A DNA stretch of 25,671 nucleotides, taken from the NCBI GenBank assembly GCA_020832965.1, contig JAJHRM010000013.1:1-25671 (forward strand). The letters run 5' to 3'. The notes below the pieces were generated by a model. The model worked only from the letters and a program-made list of their open reading frames with translations, was not told the origin of the DNA and did not search any database. A program made the translations under genes and the position numbers. Position 1 is the stretch's first letter. Each line of letters begins with the position of its first letter. This DNA comes from Thermofilum sp. (lineage in GTDB: Archaea; Thermoproteota; Thermoprotei; Thermofilales; Thermofilaceae). Below are positions 7,738 to 15,089 of this stretch, piece by piece.

Positions 7738-7742
7738 TTTTT
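7738..7742 (+). terminator. Oligo-T site after ykoC (weak)
   Basis: A run of five T following CCC about 85 bases beyond the ykoC stop. Archaeal termination relies on oligo-T tracts, so this is a possible but weak end point of the operon. Confidence 0.2.
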
Positions 7743-7760
7743 GGTGTTCAAAACATAAAT

Positions 7761-7772
7761 AAAATAAAAAAA
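7761..7772 (-). terminator. Oligo-T terminator of the alcohol dehydrogenase gene
   Basis: On the minus strand, directly after the stop codon at 7779, the sequence becomes T-rich, including a run of seven T (7766-7772) and further T-rich blocks toward 7750. This fits an archaeal oligo-T terminator. Confidence 0.4.
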
Positions 7773-7778
7773 TATGTT

Positions 7779-8789
7779 TTAAAGGGTTAAGACTGCTCTC
7801 CCCATTACTTCTCCTCTCTTGAGTTTCTCGATAGCTGTATTGACTTCTTCAAACTTGAATAACTCTACCTGAGGTCTTACCTTACCCTCAGATACGAGTT
7901 TTAAGCTTTGGAGTATGTCGTGTCTTGTAAATCCTATATTACCTACTACCTTAATATCCTTTAAAATCCAATCTATTACCGGTAGTGATAGCTCGCCCGT
8001 AGGCAAGCCTATAAGTACTAAAGTCCCCCCGCGTCTCAATGATTCGTAGGCCTGTCTCATAGCCTTAAGTGATTCCACTGTAGTTAACGCAACGTCGGCG
8101 CCTCCCAAGCCTTGAATATACTTAACAGGATCCTCCTTGGAGGCGTTTACTACGTAATCGGCACCTAGCTTCTTAGCGAACTCCAACTTACTCTCAAGTA
8201 TATCTACAGCAACTACCTTAGCACCTAACACCTTAGCTATCTGGACAGCATTGTGACCTAAACCACCTATACCGAATACAGCGACTAAATCCCCAGGGTA
8301 TACTCTGGAGGCAAAGGTAAGTGCTCTATAAGGTGTTGCTACAGCATCCGTAGCCGAGGTGGCTTCTGGGAATGGTACGTTGTCAGGTATTTTAAGCAGG
8401 TGGGATGCTGGAGCTCTAACTAACTCAGCATAACCACCATCAACACTGTACCCGGTATTTATCTGATTCTCACATATGTTCTCGCGTCCTTCCAAGCAAT
8501 ACCTACACCTACCGCAGGTCCACCAAAGCCATGAGAGAGCTACCCTGTCGCCGGGCTTTAGATGGGTAACGCCTTCTCCGACAACCTCCACAACACCTGC
8601 AACCTCGTGACCAAGTATGAGGGGTAGCGGTTTAGGTAACGGGATCTTACCCTCTATAATCTCAAGGTCTGAGTGACAAATACCCACAGCCTTAACCCTG
8701 ACAACAGCTTCACCAAAACCTGGTTTAGGATCAGGTACTTCCTCTATAGCTAAGGGCTTACCTGTCTCACGAAGCAATGCCGCTTTCAA
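7779..8789 (-). CDS. Zinc-dependent alcohol dehydrogenase (MDR superfamily)
   Basis: 336 residues, normal for the family. GICHSDLEII and GHEVAG carry catalytic-zinc ligands, and CGRCRYCLEGRENIC carries the four-Cys structural zinc site with standard spacing. The Rossmann fingerprint is GIGGLGH, followed by an acidic strand end VVAVDI that favours NAD(H). It probably interconverts an alcohol and an aldehyde; the substrate is unknown. The start is TTG at 8789: there is no in-frame ATG nearby, and GGTGAG stands 4 bases upstream as a Shine-Dalgarno site. A TATA candidate TTTATTAAT lies at 8826-8834 (minus), giving a leader of about 15 bases. It is a single-gene unit between the thiamine genes, with no visible functional link. 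Confidence 0.92.
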   Translation of the reverse strand: MKAALLRETGKPLAIEEVPDPKPGFGEAVVRVKAVGICHSDLEIIEGKIPLPKPLPLILGHEVAGVVEVVGEGVTHLKPGDRVALSWLWWTCGRCRYCLEGRENICENQINTGYSVDGGYAELVRAPASHLLKIPDNVPFPEATSATDAVATPYRALTFASRVYPGDLVAVFGIGGLGHNAVQIAKVLGAKVVAVDILESKLEFAKKLGADYVVNASKEDPVKYIQGLGGADVALTTVESLKAMRQAYESLRRGGTLVLIGLPTGELSLPVIDWILKDIKVVGNIGFTRHDILQSLKLVSEGKVRPQVELFKFEEVNTAIEKLKRGEVMGRAVLTL

Positions 8790-8916
8790 CTTCTCACCGA
8801 CATTTATTATTATTAAATCACGCTATTAATAAACATAACGGCTCTTCCTTAAAGGACGGAATGAAGCAAAGTTCCGCTTTTTTAAAGCTTATAAAATCTC
8901 AAAGATGCGTGTCGAA

Positions 8917-9585
8917 TCAGATAGCCCATTTTTCTCGGTTATAGGCCATGTCCCAGAAAAGGTACTCATACTTGCTTGCTAGCAGGAATATTCTCCTCAG
9001 CTTGTCATGTTTTATGGGGGCTTGCTCTCCTAGTTCATTAACCATCCTGATCAACTTATCGACGAGCTTGGCGTAGTCCTCACTTAGGTATGTTTGAGCC
9101 CACCCCTTGTAGAGCTCATTCCTATTCTCCTGCAATAAATCCCCATGCACCTGTGCTATCTCTAAGTAGCTCCAAAAACAAGGCAGGATTGCAACTAGCC
9201 CGCTCAACACCTCCTCAAGGGCGCAAACCGCTAGGAGAAAGTTTGTATATGCAACATTTGTCGGGGATGGCTCCTGCCTTGTAACTTCCTCGAGTGACAG
9301 GCCAAGCTTATTTAAAAGCTCCTCGTAGCTTTTCATCTCGGTTACTGCCTCAAGGTAAGCGAGATTAGCTAGTTCCCTTGAGTACTTGAAGTCCGCCCTG
9401 GATGCCAGGAGGCTGAAGCACTTCGACATCGCTACCAGGAAGTTAAAGTCCTGGATCACATAGAATTTGAATTTCTCGATGGGCAGAGCACCCTTATAAA
9501 GTTCGACGACAAAGGGGTGCACAAATATTTTTCTCCATATGTGATCAGCAGATTGGCGAAGCTCACTCGTTAACTGCACACTCAT
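8917..9585 (-). CDS. tenA: TenA-type thiaminase II (aminopyrimidine aminohydrolase)
   Basis: 222 residues, the usual TenA length. Active-site residues known from Bacillus TenA are visible: Asp46 in IQDFNFL, Tyr113 in AYTNFLL, the nucleophile Cys136 in AILPCFW, and Glu207 in the terminal KYEYLFWDMAY. TenA hydrolyses aminomethyl-pyrimidine (or thiamine) to hydroxymethylpyrimidine, which ThiD then phosphorylates. This fits salvage of degraded thiamine alongside ThiDN and YkoEDC. The TATA element on the minus strand at 9607-9619 (TAAACATATAACC) predicts a start near 9588, so the message is almost leaderless. Confidence 0.93.
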   Translation of the reverse strand: MSVQLTSELRQSADHIWRKIFVHPFVVELYKGALPIEKFKFYVIQDFNFLVAMSKCFSLLASRADFKYSRELANLAYLEAVTEMKSYEELLNKLGLSLEEVTRQEPSPTNVAYTNFLLAVCALEEVLSGLVAILPCFWSYLEIAQVHGDLLQENRNELYKGWAQTYLSEDYAKLVDKLIRMVNELGEQAPIKHDKLRRIFLLASKYEYLFWDMAYNREKWAI

Positions 9586-9606
9586 CGATTCATCAAGAAT
9601 GGTCCT

Positions 9607-9640
9607 GGTTATATGTTTAGCGCGCGCTACAGCTAAATAA
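9607..9640. promoter_or_regulatory. Divergent promoters of tenA and the DUF2099 gene
   Basis: Two TATA boxes back to back in a 74-base intergenic region: TAAACATATAACC on the minus strand (9607-9619) for tenA and CTAAATAA on the plus strand (9633-9640) for the DUF2099 gene. Both predict transcription starts within about 5 bases of the respective start codons, so both messages are probably leaderless. Confidence 0.5.
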
Positions 9641-9659
9641 GCAACATGCCTTATTGCAG

Positions 9660-10541
9660 ATGAAGTGTTTTATGAGGTTTCACGAGACTATGGCTATGGG
9701 AGCTATTATAAGAGTTTATGAGGATGGATCCATAGAGATTGTCTCAGAACCTAGAGTGCTTTACTGCAGGTACATGCATAGAGTTTACGGTGTTGAGAGA
9801 GGCTGTAGAGAGGCTATTGAGAGAGTTACTAAGTTTAAGATGGAGGTTTACGGGCTGTTTACATCTAGGAGGAAACTCGACTTCAGGCCTGCTGTGCTTT
9901 TTGGGAGCTCGGAGATTATTTCGTGGGCTATGGAGAAAGAACTCTTTGACTGTGCGGTAGTTGTTTGTGATGGCGCTGGGACCGTTATTGCCAAGAATTC
10001 TAGCCTTGTTCAGGGTATAGGGGCTGTTATGAATGGTCTTCTCAAGACATACCCAGTACCAGGAGTCATTAACGAGATTAAGAAAAGAGGAGGGGTCGTA
10101 CTAGATGAGGAGGGCGCGGCAATCGACCAAGTAGCAGGCGTGTTGAAGGCTATTGAGCTTGGGTGTAGAAGTATTGCTGTTACCGTTATTGGCCCTAAAT
10201 GCTGGGAAATATCCGAGATTAAAAGGGTAGAGGGTGAAAGGCACGCAAACATAGCAGTATTCTCTACATGCAATACTTTAGCCAGTAAAGACTGCCTTGA
10301 GCATGTAGTGAAAGCAGACTACGTGTGTACAAGCGCTAATACAGAGCTGAGAAGGGTTTTGGCTGGAAAAGCTCTCCTACAGCTAGGCGTAACAATCCCT
10401 GTATACGTCTTGACAGAGAGAATGAGGGACATAGTCCTGGAGTATCTTAAAAGCGTTAATCAGCAGTTAGTGATAAGGAAAGCTACACTACCATACGAGG
10501 AACCATACACAACGCAGTGCACATTCTGTGAACAGCCATAA
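9660..10541 (+). CDS. DUF2099 / methanogenesis marker protein 8-like protein
   Basis: About 293 residues. The family block is clear: DCAVVVCDGAGTVI, then LVQGIGAVMNGLLKTYPVP, VLDEEGAAIDQVAGV and SIAVTVIGPK, which match DUF2099 (Mmp8, TIGR03275) as I know it. Molecular function is unknown; Mmp8 is one of the proteins named for co-occurrence with methanogenesis. Cysteines are plentiful, including CRYMHRVYGVERGC near the start and TQCTFC at the very end, so metal or Fe-S binding is possible. I choose the ATG at 9660 rather than the TTG at 9654, because the TATA box predicts transcription beginning at about 9660. No methanogenesis gene is in the window. Confidence 0.8.
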   Translation: MKCFMRFHETMAMGAIIRVYEDGSIEIVSEPRVLYCRYMHRVYGVERGCREAIERVTKFKMEVYGLFTSRRKLDFRPAVLFGSSEIISWAMEKELFDCAVVVCDGAGTVIAKNSSLVQGIGAVMNGLLKTYPVPGVINEIKKRGGVVLDEEGAAIDQVAGVLKAIELGCRSIAVTVIGPKCWEISEIKRVEGERHANIAVFSTCNTLASKDCLEHVVKADYVCTSANTELRRVLAGKALLQLGVTIPVYVLTERMRDIVLEYLKSVNQQLVIRKATLPYEEPYTTQCTFCEQP

Positions 10542-10605
10542 ATTTCAATCGCTGAGAACGCACGCGCTAAGTCCTTTATCAAGTCATCAAAGTTTCAATG
10601 TAGTG

Positions 10606-10611
10606 AAAAAA
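10606..10611 (-). terminator. Oligo-T terminator after the E2 gene
   Basis: On the minus strand a run of six T follows the E2 stop codon (10622) by about 10 bases, within a T-rich stretch. It is a plausible end of the acetoin dehydrogenase gene cluster. Confidence 0.35.
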
Positions 10612-10621
10612 GATATTTTTC

Positions 10622-11353
10622 TCAGACCAGGAGCTTCTTTAACTCCTGCTCATCGGTCAGAATCTTAACAAAGGTGTCGAGAAACTGAGCTCCCACGTGG
10701 CCGTCAATAATCCTGTGATCATGCGTTAGGCTAAATACGCAGGTAGGTTTAATCTCTACTCTGTTCTCGACTACAACTGGCTTATTAACTATCCTCCCAA
10801 TACCCAAAATTGCCACCTGCGGAGGATTGATTATGGGCGTGAAGCCGTCAATCCCATACATTCCGAGGTTAGTTATAGTGAATGTTCCGCCCTCAATATC
10901 TTGAAACGTCAATTTACCTTCCCTGGTTTTCGTGATGAGGGTGTTTACTTCGCGGACAACTGTTTTGAAGTCTTTTTTGTCGACGTTCTTCACAACTGGG
11001 ACAATTAATCCCCGCTCAACAGCTACGGCGAATCCAACATTAACCTCGTCCAAGATTTTTATTTGATCGTCCTCTAGCACAGAGTTCACAACCGGGTGCC
11101 TCTTGAGGGCTTCTGCAGCAACCTTTACGAATATAGGAGTGTATGTCAGCCTTACCCCAGTCTCCGACTCGATTTTATCCTTTAACTCTTCTCTAACCTT
11201 CACCAGCGCCTCAACAACCTCCTCACGCATGAGGGTTACCTGGGCCATCTCCCTCAAGCTGGTAGTCATGCGCTCTGCAATCACTTTGCGTATAGAGCTC
11301 ATGGGTATGACTTCCCTAACTCTCACGCCGTGTCTAGACAATGTTTCAGCCAT
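10622..11353 (-). CDS. acoC: Dihydrolipoamide acyltransferase (E2), catalytic domain only
   Basis: 243 residues forming just the E2 core acetyltransferase domain. The active-site motif is DHRIIDG at 212-218, with His213 and Asp217 in the catalytic positions. The usual N-terminal lipoyl domain and the small peripheral subunit-binding domain are both missing: the protein begins almost at once with IPMSSIRKVIAERM, the start of the catalytic domain. The lipoyl domain is encoded separately just upstream (11425-11682). The core would transfer the acetyl group from lipoyl to CoA and assemble the complex. The symbol follows the acetoin cluster context; a branched-chain or pyruvate-type E2 is possible. 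Confidence 0.88.
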   Translation of the reverse strand: MAETLSRHGVRVREVIPMSSIRKVIAERMTTSLREMAQVTLMREEVVEALVKVREELKDKIESETGVRLTYTPIFVKVAAEALKRHPVVNSVLEDDQIKILDEVNVGFAVAVERGLIVPVVKNVDKKDFKTVVREVNTLITKTREGKLTFQDIEGGTFTITNLGMYGIDGFTPIINPPQVAILGIGRIVNKPVVVENRVEIKPTCVFSLTHDHRIIDGHVGAQFLDTFVKILTDEQELKKLLV

Positions 11354-11424
11354 TCTTTATCAAGAGAGAAGACAAAAACAATATTATTTATTTTTTACTA
11401 GAACTGAAAAATAGCATCTGTACC

Positions 11425-11682
11425 TCACTCAGGGACAGTCTCTCCAGGCTTGCCGATGTAGGCTACTACCTCGCCAACCGGAACAGTAGTCCCCGCAGGT
11501 TTCAGTATTTTTAGCAGGACCCCGTCGGCAGGAGCCTCAACAGTCGAGGTTATTTTCTCGGTTTCAAGAGTAAACAGTGGGTCCCCCGCTTTTACCTCCT
11601 CCCCCTCCCTTTTGTGCCACTCCTTTATGGCTCCCTGAGTCATCGTTAAGCCAAGCTTCGGCATACGGACTTCAACAACCAT
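11425..11682 (-). CDS. Stand-alone lipoyl-domain protein of the dehydrogenase complex
   Basis: 85 residues, exactly one lipoyl domain. It opens with VRMPKLGLTMTQG and carries the modified lysine in the hairpin LETEKIT (Lys43). It would shuttle the acyl group between E1, E2 and E3 as a free, swinging carrier. It lies 71 bases upstream of the E2 catalytic gene on the same strand, so the two together make one E2 function. Each has its own AT-rich upstream segment with TATA-like sequence. The flanking LplA/LplB and LipS proteins are the likely modifying enzymes. A biotin carrier is less likely, since the biotinyl motif A/VMKM is absent. Confidence 0.9.
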   Translation of the reverse strand: MVVEVRMPKLGLTMTQGAIKEWHKREGEEVKAGDPLFTLETEKITSTVEAPADGVLLKILKPAGTTVPVGEVVAYIGKPGETVPE

Positions 11683-11866
11683 TTTCTATCGAGAAAATGA
11701 TAGGAAAAAAATATTTATTCTTTGCTGTAAGGCTACTCTTTTAGTGTGCACAACACTATATTCAAGGAGAATATGAAGAAATAATTAGTAAAAAATAAAG
11801 AAATGGAGTTAAAACATGGGAGGTAAGAGGAGAGTCGAAAGAGCCATGGAATCATGTTCGCCGATG

Positions 11867-12937
11867 CTATTTCGGCGAAACCAGAATCTTGGTATGGCGC
11901 TCCCTATGCTTATGAAGTTCCTCGAAGCCCTCCTCGACAAGGTTGTCAAGCTTAATCTTCTTCGTAATTAATGGCTTTACGTTGATTCTTCCATCAGCAA
12001 TTAATGCTATCGATATATCGAAGTCTACGCCTTCGTAAGCAAGAGATCCAACATAGTGTTTTCCAGTAGCCACCAGGCCGGAGAAGGGGTCAAATGTAAC
12101 AGGCTTTGGGAAGATTCCAATAACACAGATTGTCCCGCGTTTCCTTGTCACATCAATACACGAGTTTAAGGCAGGCTCGTAACCAACGCATTCAAAGGCG
12201 ACATCAACTCCAATGCCGTGAGTTCGCTCGAGAACCTCCTTTTTAACATCGACCGTCGTTGGGTCAAAAACCTCAGTAGCACCTAGCTGTTTTGCAAGCT
12301 CCCTTCGCGCCTTCATTGGTTCAGAGACGTATATTTCTCTCGCTCCTGCCGCCCTAGCAGCCAATAAAGTCACTAAGCCTATTGGCCCGGCACCAGCAAT
12401 AAACACAGTGTCCCCCTCCTTCATTCCACTTGCTCTCACACCCTCCACACCACAAGCCAAAGGCTCTACCAAGGCACCCTCTTCATAAGACACATTAGGA
12501 GCCAATTTGTGCAGTTGATATGCGGGGACAACAACGTATTCAGCAAAAGCTCCGTCAGCAGCTAAGCCATTAAACCCCAGGTTGTAACAATAATTAGTCA
12601 TTCCTCTCTTGCACATGGGGCAAGTCCAGTCTACAATACAAGCGTCGACTGTAACCCTGTCTCCAACATTCCAGCCTTTCACACCTTCGCCAACCTCTAC
12701 AATATCTCCAGAAAATTCATGTCCTATAATTACGGGTAACTTCTTTCCAGTTAGCGGGTGAGGCTGGGTTGGAATGAAAATAGGTCCCTCATAGTACTCA
12801 TGCAGATCAGTGCCACAAATTCCGCAATATTTGACCTCTACTTTAACCTCGCCCTTTCCAGGTTTAGGTTCCGGTCTGTCTTCAATTCTAACGTCCTCCC
12901 TACCATGATAGACAGCTGCCTTCAAATTTCTCACCAT
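11867..12937 (-). CDS. bdhA: 2,3-butanediol dehydrogenase / acetoin reductase-like zinc dehydrogenase
   Basis: 356 residues of the zinc MDR superfamily. It resembles Bacillus BdhA in CGICGTDLHEYYEGPIFIP and in the loop HPLTGKKLPVIIGHEFSG, which is longer than in ordinary alcohol dehydrogenases. The Rossmann motif is GAGPIG. The structural zinc site has only three of four cysteines (TCPMCKRGMTNYC), with Asp at the first ligand position. It would oxidise 2,3-butanediol to acetoin, feeding the dehydrogenase complex encoded around it. Threonine or sorbitol dehydrogenase activity remains possible. GAGGT stands 3 bases before the ATG, and a very AT-rich promoter (12965-12985) suggests its own transcription. 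Confidence 0.8.
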   Translation of the reverse strand: MVRNLKAAVYHGREDVRIEDRPEPKPGKGEVKVEVKYCGICGTDLHEYYEGPIFIPTQPHPLTGKKLPVIIGHEFSGDIVEVGEGVKGWNVGDRVTVDACIVDWTCPMCKRGMTNYCYNLGFNGLAADGAFAEYVVVPAYQLHKLAPNVSYEEGALVEPLACGVEGVRASGMKEGDTVFIAGAGPIGLVTLLAARAAGAREIYVSEPMKARRELAKQLGATEVFDPTTVDVKKEVLERTHGIGVDVAFECVGYEPALNSCIDVTRKRGTICVIGIFPKPVTFDPFSGLVATGKHYVGSLAYEGVDFDISIALIADGRINVKPLITKKIKLDNLVEEGFEELHKHRERHTKILVSPK

Positions 12938-12964
12938 TAACCTCTGTGCAACATGATATTATTA

Positions 12965-12985
12965 ATATAAAATATATATTTTTTC
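12965..12985 (-). promoter_or_regulatory. AT-rich promoter of the butanediol dehydrogenase gene
   Basis: An uninterrupted A/T stretch on the minus strand containing ATATATATTTTATATT, 28-48 bases upstream of the start codon. It fits a TATA box with a leader of about 10-20 bases that includes the GAGGT ribosome-binding site. Confidence 0.4.
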
Positions 12986-13071
12986 TATGCCAAAAATTTT
13001 CTTTAAAGGCTTATCGCGCAGCACAATATTCTATCCTTTTGAAGAGCACATGCTTAAAAAGAGAAATTACC

Positions 13072-14049
13072 TCAATGCCTTATACGAGAGTGAAGTGCAA
13101 GTGGTATGTCTATTAATAAGGGACCCTCTCTAGAGATTTCAACTACAACTTCATCGCATTCATTTACTTCGATTTCTCTCTCACCGTCTAATGCCAATGT
13201 GTGCCTCCCGCTGGGAATTTTGACTCTATCCCCTACATGCAGCTCCTTTAAGCTTGAGATTCCAACTTCCTTGAAGACGCCTGGCAGTATGGGTGCAGTT
13301 ACAGTGATTTTGGCATCTTTTGGATTGGTAAGCTCAAGATAGTAACCCCTCGGGTCAGTAAATGAAGTGGGCGAAATATATCCCAGTATTGATGCAAGTC
13401 CGATGTCCGTCGGCTCACCTTTGCTGAGAACTATACAAGAAACGTCCTCTGCCTCTATTATCGCCCTTGCACCTATCACGGGTGTTTTTAGCACGGCAAC
13501 GTCGACTACCGCCTCGTTCCGATACGCCCCGTTAATGTAGACCTTTAGCGACTTTGCACGGTTTATGAACTCTGAAGCGCCAGGAGATGTAGCGACAATC
13601 CCCGCAGCATAGCCGACCAAGCATGCATCAAGGTAATTCCCGGTAACGTTGTTCGTCCCCGCGCTGACGGTAGCCAGGGGGGTATTCCTTGCGCCTAGAA
13701 AAGCGGCGCGTAATGTTCCATCCCCACCCACAACAACAATACTTCCCGCACCTCTCTTCTCCATTACTGACGCTGCTTCTACTGTTTCTCTCAAATCAGC
13801 TGAATGCCGCGTCTCGATCAATTCCAAGGAACTATCAATTTTCCCCTCGAGGGAAGAAACTACGTCCTCTCCAAGGCCCCGAGAATCGTGCATGACGTAC
13901 ACCTTCTTCACGCCAGCAGCATCTAATCCCATGACAACGCGCTTTCCGAGCTCTACCTTGGTAAAATTGCCCACATAGGTTGCAAATGAAGCTATACGTC
14001 TGATATCCTTTCCAGAGTCAGGGTTAATAATTAAACCGGCACTACACAT
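13072..14049 (-). CDS. acoX: AcoX family protein (NAD kinase-like fold, acetoin catabolism)
   Basis: 325 residues. The NAD/diacylglycerol-kinase fold is shown by IINPDSGKD near the start and VVVGGDGTLR around 106-115 (GGDGT 108-112). Proteins of this type, AcoX, are encoded in bacterial acetoin dehydrogenase operons; their biochemical role is not established. The gene lies 48 bases after acoB and before bdhA, as expected for that family. A TATA-like TTTTTATTTAAGCC on the minus strand (14068-14081) predicts transcription starting close to the ATG, so it may also be expressed independently as a leaderless message. A generic NAD kinase-like enzyme is the alternative. Confidence 0.85.
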   Translation of the reverse strand: MCSAGLIINPDSGKDIRRIASFATYVGNFTKVELGKRVVMGLDAAGVKKVYVMHDSRGLGEDVVSSLEGKIDSSLELIETRHSADLRETVEAASVMEKRGAGSIVVVGGDGTLRAAFLGARNTPLATVSAGTNNVTGNYLDACLVGYAAGIVATSPGASEFINRAKSLKVYINGAYRNEAVVDVAVLKTPVIGARAIIEAEDVSCIVLSKGEPTDIGLASILGYISPTSFTDPRGYYLELTNPKDAKITVTAPILPGVFKEVGISSLKELHVGDRVKIPSGRHTLALDGEREIEVNECDEVVVEISREGPLLIDIPLALHSRIRH

Positions 14050-14067
14050 GCTACCTCATCCCACTAG

Positions 14068-14082
14068 GCTTAAATAAAAAAA
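14068..14082 (-). promoter_or_regulatory. Overlapping acoB terminator and acoX promoter
   Basis: On the minus strand a run of seven T (14076-14082) follows the acoB stop by 16 bases and merges into TTTTTATTTAAGCC, a TATA-box candidate placed about 25 bases ahead of the acoX ATG. The same short segment could end one transcript and start the next. Confidence 0.4.
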
Positions 14083-14097
14083 TATTTTTTAATTTAT

Positions 14098-15078
14098 TTA
14101 CATGACAATGCTTTTTACAGCGTTCTCTATCTTCGTGGCGTTCGGCAGTATTTCGTCCTCTAATGGGGGACTGAAGGGTATGGGGACGTTTGGAGTTGTT
14201 ACCCTCTTTATTGGGGCCTTAAGGCTGCCGAATGCCTCGTCGGCAACGATTGATGCTACCCATGATGCAAAGCCGCAGCGGTCGTAGTCCTCGTCTGCTA
14301 TGACTAGCCGCCCAGTCTTCTTGACAGAGGCCAGTATCGTTTCCTTGTCGAGGGGGACTAGGGTTCTTGGATCGATGACCTCCACACTTATACCCTCCTT
14401 CTCAAGCTTCTCCGCCGCCTTTAACGCTTCGTGAACCATGTACGCAGCTGCTACGACTGTGACGTCCTTGCCCTCCCTTTTGACGTCCGCCTTGCCCAGT
14501 GGAATCGTGTAGGGCTCCTCGGGAACCGGGCCCTTAATCCCGTAGAGCTTCTTATGCTCGAAGAAGATTTTCGGGTTGTCATCCCTTATTGCGCTGATGA
14601 GGAGCCCTTTAGCATCGTAAGGCGTTGAGGGAACAATCACCTTTAAGCCGGGCACGTGTGCGAAAATCGAGTAGAGCACCTGCGAATGCTGCGCCGCTGC
14701 GCGAAGTCCTCCGCCTATAGTTGTACGGATCGTGAGTGGTATCTTCGCTTTGCCACCTGTCATGTATCTTAGTTTTGCTGCCTGATTATATATTTGGTCC
14801 ATAGCCACGCCAAAGAAGTCAACGAACATGAGTTCGACGACTGGCCTTAAACCAGCGATAGCTGCTCCCACGCAGAGGCCGATGAACCCCGCCTCAGAGA
14901 TTGGTGTATCTATTACCCTATCGGGACCGAACTTCTTAAATAACCCCTTCGTTACGCCGAATATTCCCTCGTAAACTCCAACATCCTCGCCTATAACGAA
15001 GATGCTGGAGTCCCGCTCCATCTCCTGCCTTAAAGCCTCGTTGAGTGCTTCCACAAAAGTTATCTCCCTTACCGCCAT
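14098..15078 (-). CDS. acoB: Acetoin/2-oxoacid dehydrogenase E1 component, beta subunit
   Basis: About 326 residues, the normal E1-beta length. Family features include FVIGEDVGVYEGIFGVT near 30, DTPISEAGFIGLCVGAA near 60, and the middle segment FFEHKKLYGIKGPVPEEPY, which resembles AcoB proteins. With AcoA it forms the TPP-dependent E1 that cleaves acetoin (or decarboxylates a 2-oxoacid) and passes the two-carbon unit to lipoate. I prefer the ATG at 15078: AGGTG lies 6 bases upstream. The alternative GTG at 15087 abuts the acoA stop and has no such site. The genes are essentially contiguous, so acoA and acoB are co-translated. Confidence 0.92.
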   Translation of the reverse strand: MAVREITFVEALNEALRQEMERDSSIFVIGEDVGVYEGIFGVTKGLFKKFGPDRVIDTPISEAGFIGLCVGAAIAGLRPVVELMFVDFFGVAMDQIYNQAAKLRYMTGGKAKIPLTIRTTIGGGLRAAAQHSQVLYSIFAHVPGLKVIVPSTPYDAKGLLISAIRDDNPKIFFEHKKLYGIKGPVPEEPYTIPLGKADVKREGKDVTVVAAAYMVHEALKAAEKLEKEGISVEVIDPRTLVPLDKETILASVKKTGRLVIADEDYDRCGFASWVASIVADEAFGSLKAPIKRVTTPNVPIPFSPPLEDEILPNATKIENAVKSIVM

Positions 15079-15089
15079 CTCACTCACCT

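Noticed and set aside
9654..9659. TTG start for the DUF2099 gene
   Set aside because: It lies at or before the transcription start predicted from the TATA box; the ATG at 9660 fits a leaderless message better.
10578..10598. TGATGA-like C box on the minus strand suggesting a C/D box RNA
   Set aside because: No CTGA D box at suitable distance and no C'/D' pair.
13649..13978. 109-codon plus-strand ORF
   Set aside because: Antisense to acoX and lacks any promoter or motif.
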